Notes: generated by a model not told the origin, from the letters alone. Shown: positions 7,997 through 16,952, counted from the first letter of the stretch. The stretch is 64,000 bases of DNA from Butyricicoccus_B sp017886875 (GCA_963931655.1 OZ007036.1:372001-436000); one strand, 5' to 3'. Program-made: numbers and translations.

Positions 7997-9795
7997 TGAA
8001 TGAGCTATTTTTAAAAATCTTCAATATGAGCATATCAGCAAGTTGGCTTATTTTAGCAGTGCTGATATTTAGGTTGATTTTGAAGAAAGCTCCAAAGTGC
8101 ATATATGTTATACTTTGGGGTATTGTTGCAGTCAAATTAATTTGTCCATTTTCTATTAAAAGTGCGTTTAGCTTAATTCCAAGTGCAGAAACAATTCCTA
8201 TAAACATTGAAATGGATTTTAAACCTACTATTGACAGCGGTATTCCAGCAATTAATAGTGTTGTAAACCCAGTAATAAACCAAACTTTTGCACCCGCTAA
8301 GGGGGGGAGTGTTAATCCTTTGCAAATTTTAATTTCTATATTTGCATTTATCTGGATAATTGGAATGGCGATATTATTTGTATATAGTGCTTTTAGTTAT
8401 TTAAGATTAAAAAGAAAAATTGATACAGCAGTTTTATATCAAGACAATATTTTTCAAAGTGAAAATGTAAGTTCTCCATTTGTTCTAGGTATTATAACCC
8501 CAAAAATATATATACCGTTTCAGATTAAAGAGCAAAATTTAAAATATATAATTGCACATGAAAAGGCACATATTAAACGTAAAGATAATTTATGGAAACC
8601 GTTTGGATTTATTTTACTAACTATTCATTGGTTTAATCCTTTGGTATGGTTATCTTATATGCTGTTATGTCGTGATATTGAGCTTGCTTGTGATGAAAAG
8701 GTTATCAAATCACTTGATAATGAGCAGAAAGCTGACTACACACAAGCACTTGTATCTTATAGTATAAATCGTCATTTGATTACTGCTTGCCCGTTGTCAT
8801 TTGGTGAGATTGGTGTTAAAAAAAGGGTGAAATCAATTATGAAATACAAAAAGCCTTCATTTTGGATTATTACAGTATCAATTATTGCATTGATAATATT
8901 TGGAGTATGCTTTTTAACAAATCCTAAAACATCACAACAGTCACAAAATTTGGATTTATCAAAAGCATCTGAAGTTGAAACACTACCAACGATAATAGAT
9001 GAGTATGATACTGAAATAACAGCTGATGATATATTAAATTTGGCTGTTAAAAACGCTATTATAGATAATAATAAATCATATGATACAAAAGATTTAATTA
9101 GTTGTGCAAGTTTTATAACTTTACAGCAGTCCAATTTAGCTATTGATAGTGCTCCAGCTCAGCCTAATCAAGTTATATTGTATGGTATGGCTATGTATCA
9201 AGAATTCAAATTAGATAATAATCAGCTTAAAGAAGTAGGTGGCTTACATTGTCCAGTAGTATTGACATTTGAAGAAACTGGAGATAATTATAAATTACTA
9301 GAATATTGGCAACCTCGTGATGGAAGTTATTATGAACAGGATATTAGAGATAAATTTCCAGATGAAGTAGAAGATTATGCAATGGATACTCAAAGGTATG
9401 TGGCACAGCAAACACAAAAATGTTATGACCAAGCGGTTGTATATCTTAAAAATACTATTAATGATAATTCAAATATTGGAATTATACTTTATGATGATGA
9501 TAGACTGGGAGGAAATGCTTCTGTTGTCTCTACTGATTTTACAGCAACTGATGGTTCTGGTAATACTATTAGTGTTTGGTATGATAATCAAGAAAGTTCA
9601 TCTGTTAAGGTTACACTATATAAGTATGGTTGGTTTGGTATGAAAGATGTTGTTCTTGAATTTGATGTTGCTGGAAATGATGATGAAAGGAAAGAATACA
9701 TAGCAAGCAAAGCTAGCAGGTATTATGTTAATATATCTGCAAATGATGGCGGCAAAGTAACAGGTCATTTACAAGTAAATCAAATTTATACTTAA
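7996..9795 (+). CDS. BlaR1/MecR1-like M56 metallopeptidase with unusual sensor domain
   Basis: 599 residues, GTG start overlapping the blaI stop. The N-terminal half has about four membrane helices and the M56 zinc motif HEKAH (HExxH) followed by RKDNLWK, then 'HWFNPLVWLSYMLLCRDIELACDEKV', diagnostic of BlaR1/MecR1 proteases. After the helix near residues 293-310 the extracellular 290 residues do not show the penicillin-binding SxxK/SxN/KTG pattern of true BlaR1. They look like two small beta domains, so the signal is probably not a beta-lactam. The shape of the pair suggests signal-dependent cleavage of the repressor. Confidence 0.85.
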   Translation: MNELFLKIFNMSISASWLILAVLIFRLILKKAPKCIYVILWGIVAVKLICPFSIKSAFSLIPSAETIPINIEMDFKPTIDSGIPAINSVVNPVINQTFAPAKGGSVNPLQILISIFAFIWIIGMAILFVYSAFSYLRLKRKIDTAVLYQDNIFQSENVSSPFVLGIITPKIYIPFQIKEQNLKYIIAHEKAHIKRKDNLWKPFGFILLTIHWFNPLVWLSYMLLCRDIELACDEKVIKSLDNEQKADYTQALVSYSINRHLITACPLSFGEIGVKKRVKSIMKYKKPSFWIITVSIIALIIFGVCFLTNPKTSQQSQNLDLSKASEVETLPTIIDEYDTEITADDILNLAVKNAIIDNNKSYDTKDLISCASFITLQQSNLAIDSAPAQPNQVILYGMAMYQEFKLDNNQLKEVGGLHCPVVLTFEETGDNYKLLEYWQPRDGSYYEQDIRDKFPDEVEDYAMDTQRYVAQQTQKCYDQAVVYLKNTINDNSNIGIILYDDDRLGGNASVVSTDFTATDGSGNTISVWYDNQESSSVKVTLYKYGWFGMKDVVLEFDVAGNDDERKEYIASKASRYYVNISANDGGKVTGHLQVNQIYT

Positions 9796-9821
9796 TTAAA
9801 AATTTTATTTTAAACTCAAAA

Positions 9822-9859
9822 GGCTGGCAGATGAAAAATATCGTCTGTCAGCCTTATTA
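9822..9859 (+). terminator. terminator after BlaR1-like gene
   Basis: Stem GGCTGGCAGATGA / TCGTCTGTCAGCC (mostly paired, 13 bp) with a short loop, followed by TTATTATAGT. Confidence 0.7.
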
Positions 9860-9924
9860 TAGTATTTATTTTTTAGACAAATAATGGTATAATTTGCTTA
9901 ATCAAATAAGGAGAAAATATACAT

Positions 9925-10335
9925 ATGATTAGAGAAATTTGCAAAGATGAAAAATTTTTGGCACAGAAATCAGAATTTGCTACATTACAAGATATATCTA
10001 TTGCAGAAGATTTATTGGAAACATTAAAACATCATAAATTGGGTTGTGTTGGTATGGCAGCTAATATGATTGGTATAAATAAACGTATAATTGCATTTGA
10101 TAATAATGGTGAATATATGGTTATGTTTAATCCAGAAATTATAAAAAAATCTGAACAATATCAAACGGAAGAAGGCTGTCTTTCTTTAACGGGCACTCGT
10201 TCAACTAAAAGATGGAAATCAATTAAAGTTAAATATCAAAATGATAAATTTCAGGAGAGATTTAAAACTTTTACAGGCTTTACAGCTCAAATTATACAGC
10301 ATGAAATAGACCATTGTAATGGTATAATAATATAA
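9925..10335 (+). CDS. def: peptide deformylase (small, variant motif 1)
   Basis: 136 residues. The deformylase motifs are seen in order: 'GCVGMAANMIG' (motif 1, usually GxGLAAxQ; here N replaces the conserved Q), 'EEGCLSL' (motif 2, Cys metal ligand) and 'QHEIDH' (motif 3, HExxH). It would remove formyl from N-terminal Met. The Q-to-N change occurs at the residue that stabilises the transition state, so activity may be altered. It is accessory cargo of the cotJC element; the housekeeping copy is presumably elsewhere. Confidence 0.88.
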   Translation: MIREICKDEKFLAQKSEFATLQDISIAEDLLETLKHHKLGCVGMAANMIGINKRIIAFDNNGEYMVMFNPEIIKKSEQYQTEEGCLSLTGTRSTKRWKSIKVKYQNDKFQERFKTFTGFTAQIIQHEIDHCNGIII

Positions 10336-10353
10336 AATATTGGAGGGATAATT

Positions 10354-10682
10354 ATGAAATTATTATTTGATTTTCCACAGTGTTTTTTAGTTCCTATTTT
10401 TGTTGCAGTTATTTTCGCTGTAGTTGACATTGTTCTTAACAAACGAATTTCAAAATTATCTTCCTTAATTTTCTTGTGTCAGTTATTTTTCTTTGTGCAC
10501 ATATAATGTATATGATTTCATTTTCTAATGAAAACGGCATTATAGAGCAATTTAATCATTTTTTACATACTGATGCAGCTATAGCTGTTGTTGTTGTATG
10601 GACACCACTTTTAATAGAAATTATAATTATAAATGCAATAGTTTTAGCTTATAAAAAATTTATAGACAATACAAATAGGTGA
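10354..10682 (+). pseudogene. small membrane protein gene with a frameshift
   Basis: ATG 10354 after TGGAGGG starts MKLLFDFPQCFLVPIFVAVI..., which ends at a stop near 10506. The overlapping next frame (VSVIFLCAHIMYMISF ... AYKKFIDNTNR) continues the same hydrophobic character to 10682. Reading across a one-base shift near 10474 gives one about 109-residue protein with three membrane helices. Family not recognised. The indel could be real or a sequencing error. Confidence 0.5.
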
Positions 10683-10687
10683 GTAAA

Positions 10688-11182
10688 ATGTTTCGCAAAA
10701 TGAGAAGATTTAAACAACAGTTAACAGATGAAGAAACAATTCAGATATTAAAAAAAGGTAAAACAGGTATTTTAGGGGTTATAGGTGATGAAGGATACCC
10801 TTATACTGTGCCAATAAATTATGTGTATGAAAACAATAAAATCTATATTCATTGTGCCAAAACTGGTCATAAAATAGATGCAATTAAAAATAATAATAAA
10901 GTTTCTTTTTGTGTAATAGAAAAAGATGATGTGGTGAAAGAAAAGTTAACTACATATTATAAAAGTGTCATTGCTTTTGGTAAAGCAAGAATACTTGAAA
11001 CCGATAAGGAAATTTTTCGTGCAGCACAGAGTTTAGGTTTTAAGTATAGTGATGATAAAGAGCATGTACAAAAAGAAATAAAACAAGAATTGAAAGCCCT
11101 TGCTTGTGTAGAAATTGTTATTGAACATATGACAGGAAAACAATCCAAAGATTTAGCTATACAATGCCTAGGAGTTGATTAA
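10688..11182 (+). CDS. pyridoxamine 5'-phosphate oxidase family flavoprotein (NimA-like)
   Basis: 164 residues. The split-barrel pattern is clear: 'MRRFKQQLTDEETIQILKKGKTGILGVIGDEGYPYTVPINYVYENNKIYIHCAKTGHKIDAIK', then 'VSFCVIE' and 'YKSVIAFGKARIL'. This is the NimA/5-nitroimidazole-reductase-like branch of FMN-binding PNPOx proteins. Such proteins bind FMN or F420 and reduce small molecules; nitroimidazole resistance is possible but not shown. The ribosome site AGGTGAG precedes ATG 10688; a GTG at 10679 is an alternative start. Confidence 0.85.
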   Translation: MFRKMRRFKQQLTDEETIQILKKGKTGILGVIGDEGYPYTVPINYVYENNKIYIHCAKTGHKIDAIKNNNKVSFCVIEKDDVVKEKLTTYYKSVIAFGKARILETDKEIFRAAQSLGFKYSDDKEHVQKEIKQELKALACVEIVIEHMTGKQSKDLAIQCLGVD

Positions 11183-11183
11183 A

Positions 11184-11387
11184 ATGTTATTATTAGGTGG
11201 TATTGCACTTTTAATTATTGGGATTTTAATGATTATTGCACCAGATGAAATTTATGAAATAGTAGAAAGTTGGAAAAATAATTCAGCTAGCTCACCATCA
11301 GATTTATATAAACTAAATACACGTATAGGTGGAATTATGTTTTCTATTGTTGGACTTGCTGGAATAATAGTATATTTTATTTCTTAG
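11184..11387 (+). CDS. DUF6199-like small membrane protein
   Basis: 67 residues: an N-terminal helix (LLLGGIALLIIGILMIIAP), 'EIYEIVESWKNNSASSPSDLYKLNTRIGGIMF' and a C-terminal helix. The 'P..iye..ESWK ... r.gGi.f' layout matches small proteins I know as DUF6199. The start overlaps nothing, but TAGGAG lies at the end of the preceding gene. Function unknown. Confidence 0.65.
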   Translation: MLLLGGIALLIIGILMIIAPDEIYEIVESWKNNSASSPSDLYKLNTRIGGIMFSIVGLAGIIVYFIS

Positions 11388-11398
11388 AAGGTGATTTG

Positions 11399-11611
11399 AT
11401 GAAATGTCCATATTGCGAAAATGAAATGATTAGTGGAAAAATATGTTCTATATCTAGAAATTCAGGGCTTGTTTGGAAAGATACTGAAGAACAAATTAGA
11501 TTAAATGATGAACCCAAACTTGTTGCACGTATAAACGGTGATAGAATATCAGGCTATATATGTAAAAATTGCAATAAGATAATTGTTGATTATTTCCCAT
11601 GCAATAAATAA
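11399..11611 (+). CDS. small zinc-ribbon protein (DUF6487/PF20097-like)
   Basis: 70 residues with CPYCENEM at the N-terminus and CKNCNK at the C-terminus, two CxxC pairs that would bind one zinc. The middle 'SGKICSISRNSGLVWKDTEEQ' fits the PF20097 pattern ('GyI.......l.W'). GAAGGTGA lies before ATG 11399. Function unknown. Confidence 0.7.
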   Translation: MKCPYCENEMISGKICSISRNSGLVWKDTEEQIRLNDEPKLVARINGDRISGYICKNCNKIIVDYFPCNK

Positions 11612-11703
11612 TGATAGTGTGTTTTATGTCAACGTAACGTAGGTTGTTATATATGAACTTCATTGATATAATTATGACAATAAAAAATTAAGGAGAAAAA
11701 ACA

Positions 11704-12288
11704 ATGAATTCTTATATTACAGGTTCTACAATAAAACGATTAAGAGAAGCTAAGGGACTAACACAAGCCGAATTAGCAGAAAAAATATGTGTTAGCAGTA
11801 AAACAGTATCAAAATGGGAAACTGGTAAAGGACTTCCAGATATTTCACTTATTGAGCCACTAAGTAAAGTTTTAAGGGTTTCAGTTATGGAGCTTATGTC
11901 AGGAGATACAGTTATAAATAAAAATGTATCAGCTAATATGTTACGTTCTAAGATTTATGTTTGTCCTGTTTGTGGTAATGTTATAACTTCAATGGGAGAA
12001 ACAGTAGTGAGTTGTTGTGGTGTTTTATTGCCAAGCATAGATGCAGAAGATATTGATGATAAACATAAAATCACAATAGAACAGGTTGAAGATGAAAGTT
12101 TTATAACAGTACATCATTCTATGACAAAATCTCATTATATTTCGTTTATAGCATATGTGACACCAGATAAATTTCAATTAACAAAGCTATATCCAGAAGG
12201 CAATGCAGAATGTAGATTTAAATTTAGAGGTAAAGGATATCTTTATATATATTGTAATAGAGATGGTCTAATGAGAATTAAGGTTTAA
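11704..12288 (+). CDS. XRE helix-turn-helix regulator fused to a desulfoferrodoxin-like domain
   Basis: 194 residues. Residues 8-65 are a XRE DNA-binding domain (IKRLREAKGLTQAELAEKI..., 'SSKTVSKWETGKGLPDISLIEPLSKVLRVSVMELMSG'). Residues about 80-194 resemble the superoxide-reductase fold: 'YVCPVCGNVI', 'ESFITVHHSMTKSHYISFIAYVT'. The desulfoferrodoxin family binds iron through His residues and one Cys; several but not clearly all ligands can be seen. It may be a redox-sensing regulator. The 70-base gap before it suggests its own promoter. Confidence 0.82.
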   Translation: MNSYITGSTIKRLREAKGLTQAELAEKICVSSKTVSKWETGKGLPDISLIEPLSKVLRVSVMELMSGDTVINKNVSANMLRSKIYVCPVCGNVITSMGETVVSCCGVLLPSIDAEDIDDKHKITIEQVEDESFITVHHSMTKSHYISFIAYVTPDKFQLTKLYPEGNAECRFKFRGKGYLYIYCNRDGLMRIKV

Positions 12289-12311
12289 TAAATAAAAATG
12301 GGGGAGCATGT

Positions 12312-13244
12312 ATGGATTTTAATGAGCAATTATTTAGAGAAGAAATTGCTAAAAAAGAGAGTTTAAATAAAAAATTAAGCCAGTTACAACTTCAGCGTGA
12401 AGATTTACAATGTCATGTAGATAAGTTAAAGAAAATTATGTATAATGAACAAGCTGATGTTGAAAGTTTAGAGCATACAAACCTTAAATCTATTTTTTAT
12501 GGAATGATTGGCAAAAAACAAGAAAAACTGGATAAGGAAAAACTGGAAGCATATACAGCAAAATTAAAATATGATTCAGCAGTGTATGAGCTTAAAGTTT
12601 TAGAACAAGATATTATTAACATAAAAGCTCAACTTAATAAAATATCGGAATATGAATATAAATATTCAGAGTTTTTAAAAGAAAAAGTTGAAAAAATTAA
12701 ATTATCAGGTTCTTTTGAAGCATTGGAAATTATGAAACTTGAAGAACAAATAGCAAATAAGAAAAATTATAAAAAAGAACTTAATGAAGCTATTTTGGCG
12801 GGTGAAAAAGCTCTTATTTCTGCAAATAATGTTCTTTCAAGTTTAGATAGTGCAGAAGATTGGGGTACATTTGATTTATTTGGTGGTGGTGTTATATCTG
12901 ATATGGTAAAACATAATCATCTTGATGAGGCACAAAATGAAGTTGAGCAGTTACAAAGTGATTTGCGTAGATTTAAAACTGAGCTTACAGATGTTACTAT
13001 AAATTCAGATATAAAAGTAAATATAGATGGATTTCTTCGTTTTGCAGATTATTTTTTTGATAATTTCTTTACAGATTGGGCTGTACTTGACAAAATAAAT
13101 GAGTCTCAAAAAAACGTTAAAAACACAAAGAGGCAAATTGAAGAAGTTATTTCTCGTTTACATAGTATGGAAAATGAAACTGATACACAGATTAAAATAC
13201 TTGAAGCAGATAAAGAACAGCGTATTGTTAATATTAAGTTTTGA
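12312..13244 (+). CDS. coiled-coil protein of unknown function
   Basis: 310 residues, almost entirely heptad-rich helices (about 1-175 and 190-305). A short glycine segment in the middle, 'SAEDWGTFDLFGGGVISDMVKHNHLDEAQ', looks like a turn. There is no signal peptide or membrane helix, so it is cytoplasmic. GGGGAG precedes the ATG, and it follows the XRE-DFX gene by 23 bases, so the two probably form one transcription unit. The 'DWGTFD..GGG..s.m.KH..ld.A' motif recurs in hypothetical proteins of bacteria; no function is known to me. Confidence 0.7.
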   Translation: MDFNEQLFREEIAKKESLNKKLSQLQLQREDLQCHVDKLKKIMYNEQADVESLEHTNLKSIFYGMIGKKQEKLDKEKLEAYTAKLKYDSAVYELKVLEQDIINIKAQLNKISEYEYKYSEFLKEKVEKIKLSGSFEALEIMKLEEQIANKKNYKKELNEAILAGEKALISANNVLSSLDSAEDWGTFDLFGGGVISDMVKHNHLDEAQNEVEQLQSDLRRFKTELTDVTINSDIKVNIDGFLRFADYFFDNFFTDWAVLDKINESQKNVKNTKRQIEEVISRLHSMENETDTQIKILEADKEQRIVNIKF

Positions 13245-13247
13245 AAA

Positions 13248-13282
13248 GACCTCCTATGTTAGAAAGTCTATCATAGGAGGTC
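13248..13282. terminator. terminator between convergent genes
   Basis: An 11-bp perfect stem GACCTCCTATG / CATAGGAGGTC with a 13-base loop. Confidence 0.75.
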
Positions 13283-13318
13283 ATGTTTTTATGTTTTCAT
13301 TAATTTATAGCAAGAATT

Positions 13319-14650
13319 TCAATATAAATATTTTTTTCTACCCCATATAAGATAGAAAATGGAAACAGCGAGCCCTAGGCCTTCAGCGAATGGAACAGCA
13401 ATCCATATACCAATAGAGCTTAGAACCTCTGGTAAAATAAGTAGTCCACAAACTAAAAAAACAAATGTACGTCCAAAAGATATAATAGCCGATACTATGC
13501 CATTTGAAAAAGCTGTAAACATAGCAGATGCAAATATGCTTATTCCCATTAAAAGAAAGCTAATAGCATAAATAGGGAAACCTTCAAGAGCAATTAAATA
13601 TACTCGGCTATCTACATTTGTAAATATTGATAAAGCAGGTTTAATTATAATCATAGAAAGAATATAACCTGTAATAGATGCAAATATTATAAACCTTATA
13701 CAATCTTTGATAATATTTTTTAGCTGAGTAGTGTTCATAGCACCATATTTGTAGCTTATAATTGGTGCAACGCCTATTGAAAATCCCATATATGCAGCAG
13801 AAAAAACAAATTGTAAATACATAACAATAGTTATAGCAGCAACGCCATCTTCTTGCCAAAAACGCATAAAAAGAATATTAAAAAGAAGTGTTGTTATAGA
13901 TGTAGCCAAATTTGTGACCATTTCTGATGAACCATTTCCGCATACTTTAGCTAACATTTTCAGTTTAAATTTAAATGGTACAAAAAATAAACTCCCATTT
14001 CTATTGAAAAAGAAAAATATAATGCCTGTAATTGCTGGTATAAAATAGCTTATAACTGTGGCTATGGCTGCACCTTCTACACCCATACCCATATCTCCCA
14101 TAAATATATAGTCAAGTATCATATTTCCCAATCCACCAGCAACAGTAGAAATCAGCCCTAACATTGGTTTTCCCGCTGTAACAAATAAAATTTGGAATAT
14201 ACATTGTAAGAATAGAGCAGGGGCAAAAGTTAATAAAATAGTTGTATATGTTTTACAATAAGCAAACTGTGCTTGGCTTGTACCTAAAAAAGTTAAAATT
14301 TCATCAATAAAAATTATGCCAAATACAGCAAAAAACAGAGATATAATAATAGAAACAATAACTATACAAGTAAAATCTTCTTTTGCGGTTTGTTTATCGC
14401 CTTCGCCTAAAGTTTTAGCAATAACAGCACTACCACCTGTACCGAGCATAATTCCAATAGCTAATTCAAGACTGCTTATAGGATAAGACATATTAACCGC
14501 TGATAATGCTAATGTACCAACATATCTTGATATAAAAATACCGTCAACAATGGTGTAAAGTGATAAAAACACCATCATAATAAGGTTTGGAAGTGCAAAT
14601 TTTAACAATTTACTTGTTGTGAAAGTATTTTCTAAAGGGTTATGTGTCAT
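13319..14650 (-). CDS. MATE family efflux transporter
   Basis: 443 residues with twelve predicted helices. The start 'MTHNPLENTFTTSKLLKFALPNLIMMVFLSLYTIVDGIFISRYVG' and repeats such as 'GTGGSAVIAKTLGEGDKQTAKEDF' are typical MATE signatures. It would export cationic drugs or toxic compounds using Na+ or H+. Start 14650 is chosen because GAGGAGG lies 7 bases upstream; the longer frame to 14674 has no site. It overlaps the preceding MarR gene by 11 bases, so the two are coupled. Confidence 0.92.
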   Translation of the reverse strand: MTHNPLENTFTTSKLLKFALPNLIMMVFLSLYTIVDGIFISRYVGTLALSAVNMSYPISSLELAIGIMLGTGGSAVIAKTLGEGDKQTAKEDFTCIVIVSIIISLFFAVFGIIFIDEILTFLGTSQAQFAYCKTYTTILLTFAPALFLQCIFQILFVTAGKPMLGLISTVAGGLGNMILDYIFMGDMGMGVEGAAIATVISYFIPAITGIIFFFFNRNGSLFFVPFKFKLKMLAKVCGNGSSEMVTNLATSITTLLFNILFMRFWQEDGVAAITIVMYLQFVFSAAYMGFSIGVAPIISYKYGAMNTTQLKNIIKDCIRFIIFASITGYILSMIIIKPALSIFTNVDSRVYLIALEGFPIYAISFLLMGISIFASAMFTAFSNGIVSAIISFGRTFVFLVCGLLILPEVLSSIGIWIAVPFAEGLGLAVSIFYLIWGRKKYLY

Positions 14651-15068
14651 TATATACCTCCTCAGCAAGAGCATCTGTAAAATCTTTATTAACTTGAACC
14701 ATTTCTAAAAATCGTTCTTTTCCTATTTTTTCAATGGCTTTATCTTCTAAAGCATATACATCAAATAGAGTTTCTTTTGCAAATTTTCTTCCTATTGGTG
14801 TGAAATAAACTAATTTTTCTTTTTGATTTCTGCCAGTTTCAAGTTTTACATATCCCTTAGATTGTAAATCCTTTATAACAGTATTAAGTGTTTGTTTTGG
14901 GATTAGCCATGTTTTTGATATTTTAGATTGTGTGCTGCCTTGGTCTTGGTCTAAAGCATATAAAACCATTAAAGTATGAAAACTAACACCGATTTTTTTA
15001 GCAATAGCTGCATATATTTCATCTTGTCTGCACAAATATGTACAAAATAATTTTATTTGTTCACGCAT
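14640..15068 (-). CDS. MarR family transcriptional regulator
   Basis: 142 residues with the winged helix 'KIGVSFHTLMVLYALDQDQGSTQSKISKTWLIPKQTLNTVIKDLQSKGYVKLETGRNQKEKLVYFTPIGRKFA'. It heads a two-gene operon with the MATE transporter, the usual setting of a MarR drug-response repressor. The divergent promoter region holds the short palindrome GTCCTGTTTCGGAC (15114-15127), a candidate operator. Confidence 0.92.
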   Translation of the reverse strand: MREQIKLFCTYLCRQDEIYAAIAKKIGVSFHTLMVLYALDQDQGSTQSKISKTWLIPKQTLNTVIKDLQSKGYVKLETGRNQKEKLVYFTPIGRKFAKETLFDVYALEDKAIEKIGKERFLEMVQVNKDFTDALAEEVYNDT

Positions 15069-15148
15069 TATTTACACTCCTTATAGTCCTAATTCGTACC
15101 ATATTGAATTATAGTCCTGTTTCGGACAAAAGTCAACAAACAATTCTA

Positions 15149-15199
15149 TTGACATATAAAAAATTATTGCTATACTTATATATAGATAATCTATATATA
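15149..15199 (+). promoter_or_regulatory. promoter and long palindromic operator of the PadR-FtsW operon
   Basis: -35 TTGACA (15149-15154), 16-base spacer, -10 TATACT (15171-15176). Immediately after it, at 15177-15199, lies a perfect 23-bp palindrome with 11-bp arms TATATATAGAT / ATCTATATATA around one central base. It covers the transcription start and is a likely site for the PadR protein encoded 16 bases downstream. Confidence 0.75.
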
Positions 15200-15215
15200 A
15201 AGAGGTGCTATATAA

Positions 15216-15563
15216 ATGCCAATAGACAAAAGCTTATTAACAGGAAGTACAACAACACTTATCTTAAAACTACTAGAAGAAAAAGATATGTATGGTTATG
15301 AGATGATTGAAACGCTTGCCAATAAATCAGACCATACTTTTGATTTAAAAGCAGGCACACTTTATCCTATTTTACATGGATTGGAGAAAAAAGAACTTGT
15401 GGAGTCTTACGAAAAAAAAGCTGATAATGATAGACTTAGAAAATATTATCATTTAACTAAAAAGGGAAAAAATCTATTAAAAGAAAAAAAAGAAGAATGG
15501 ACTATTTTTTCAAATGCGGTTAATAGTGTGTTAAATGGGGGACTAAGTTATGCAAGCATATGA
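15216..15563 (+). CDS. PadR family transcriptional regulator
   Basis: 115 residues, the length of short (subfamily 2) PadR proteins. 'LLEEKDMYGYEMIETLANKSDHTFDLKAGTLYPILHGLEKKELVESY' is the PadR winged helix and 'RLRKYYHLTKKGKNLL' the wing. GAGGTG lies upstream. The next gene overlaps its end by 14 bases, so it probably regulates that membrane protein and itself through the palindrome at 15177. Confidence 0.93.
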   Translation: MPIDKSLLTGSTTTLILKLLEEKDMYGYEMIETLANKSDHTFDLKAGTLYPILHGLEKKELVESYEKKADNDRLRKYYHLTKKGKNLLKEKKEEWTIFSNAVNSVLNGGLSYASI

Positions 15564-16905
15564 TTTAATTAAAGAATATTGCAATAAAGTCAGTCAACAG
15601 ATACGTTGGAAAAAAGCTAAACCTGTTATATATACCGAAATTGAAAACCATTTATGTGACCAAAGAGATGCATATATGTCTGATGGCGACAATGAAAATA
15701 TAGCCACTGAAAAAGCTATTAAACAGATGGGTGATGCGGTTTTGATAGGTCAAGAACTGGATAAAACACATAAGCCTAGACCACAGCTTTTTATGATTTT
15801 TATTACTGCAATTTTAATATCAATAGGTGCATTTATTAATTATATGATTGATGATTTGCCAAACTCGCTTTATAATTTTAGTTTTTTACCTTATATTTTA
15901 GCATTCGTTGTTTTTATAGGGTGCTATTACGCTGATTTTACTTTACTTGGAAAATATGCAGATAAAATATATTTTATAACTTTAATATTTTCTATTGCAA
16001 ATTCGTTTTTAGATGTAGATTATGGAAGTGGTAGAGTATGGATACTACCTAGGACGTTTACAGCTTCATATATATCACTTATATTTCCTCTTGTTTTTGC
16101 TCTATTTGTTTATAGTATGAGAAATAAAGGTATTTTAATAAGTATACTAGCTTATTTTCCTTTTGCCTTTATATTGTTTAGAATACCTACTTTAGCAGGA
16201 ATGATTTTATATACGGTTACAGCGTTTATTGTATTATATTTTGCTTTATATAAAGGTTGGTTTAATTGTGATAAAAAACAAGGGTTAATAATGATTTCTA
16301 TTGCGGCTATAATTACATTTATTTTTGGAATTATAAATTTTTTATTTAGGCATTCAAAAGAATTAGTACCTTTTTTAAATCCTGAACAATATAAGACTGA
16401 TTATGGATTTATATATTATACAGTCAGAGATATTATTGAAAATTCTTATTTATTTGGCTCAAGTGAGTTTGTACAGAATGCCCAGTCTGTTGAAATTTTA
16501 AATCATATAAGCATTGACTATTTACTTACATATTTAATATATAGATTTGGTCTTATTTGTTTGTTTTTAATAGTAGCACTTGTAACTTTATTTTCTGTTA
16601 TTGGGATTAGAAAAGCATTAAAACAAAAAAGTGTTTTAGGTTCACTTGTTGCGTTAAGTATTATAATTACATTTATTTTGCAAGTTATATTAGCTATATT
16701 TGATAATTTGGGTTATGGTTTGGTTTCATCACTTGCTATGCCTTTTATTTCATATGGAAAATCCGCTTTATTTATAAATGCTGCTTTAGCGGGATTTATG
16801 CTTTCTGTATTCCGAACAGGAGAAATTTTTAAAGACAATATAAAAACAAAGTCTTTTATCTCATATACAGATGGTAAACTTATAATTGATTTGAAAAGAG
16901 ATTGA
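15550..16905 (+). CDS. FtsW/RodA/SpoVE family protein with N-terminal permease-prefix (HAAS-like) domain
   Basis: 451 residues. Residues 1-75 are a soluble helical domain of the kind found with PadR partners ('YTEIENHLCDQRDAYMSDGDNENIATEKAIKQMGDAVLIGQELDKTH'). Residues 80-430 hold about ten helices with the SEDS-like end 'GLVSSLAMPFISYGKSALFINAALAGFMLSVFR'. SEDS proteins polymerise peptidoglycan with a class B PBP; no PBP partner is present here. The PadR coupling suggests stress- or drug-induced expression. Conservation of the catalytic Asp cannot be judged without alignment. Confidence 0.8.
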   Translation: MQAYDLIKEYCNKVSQQIRWKKAKPVIYTEIENHLCDQRDAYMSDGDNENIATEKAIKQMGDAVLIGQELDKTHKPRPQLFMIFITAILISIGAFINYMIDDLPNSLYNFSFLPYILAFVVFIGCYYADFTLLGKYADKIYFITLIFSIANSFLDVDYGSGRVWILPRTFTASYISLIFPLVFALFVYSMRNKGILISILAYFPFAFILFRIPTLAGMILYTVTAFIVLYFALYKGWFNCDKKQGLIMISIAAIITFIFGIINFLFRHSKELVPFLNPEQYKTDYGFIYYTVRDIIENSYLFGSSEFVQNAQSVEILNHISIDYLLTYLIYRFGLICLFLIVALVTLFSVIGIRKALKQKSVLGSLVALSIIITFILQVILAIFDNLGYGLVSSLAMPFISYGKSALFINAALAGFMLSVFRTGEIFKDNIKTKSFISYTDGKLIIDLKRD

Positions 16906-16920
16906 TTATTTATGAAAAAG

Positions 16921-16952
16921 TCAGAGAATATAATTTCTCTGTTCTTTTTTTA
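16921..16952 (+). terminator. terminator after FtsW-like gene
   Basis: Stem CAGAGAA / TTCTCTG (16922-16941) with a short loop, followed by a run of eight or more T. Confidence 0.8.
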
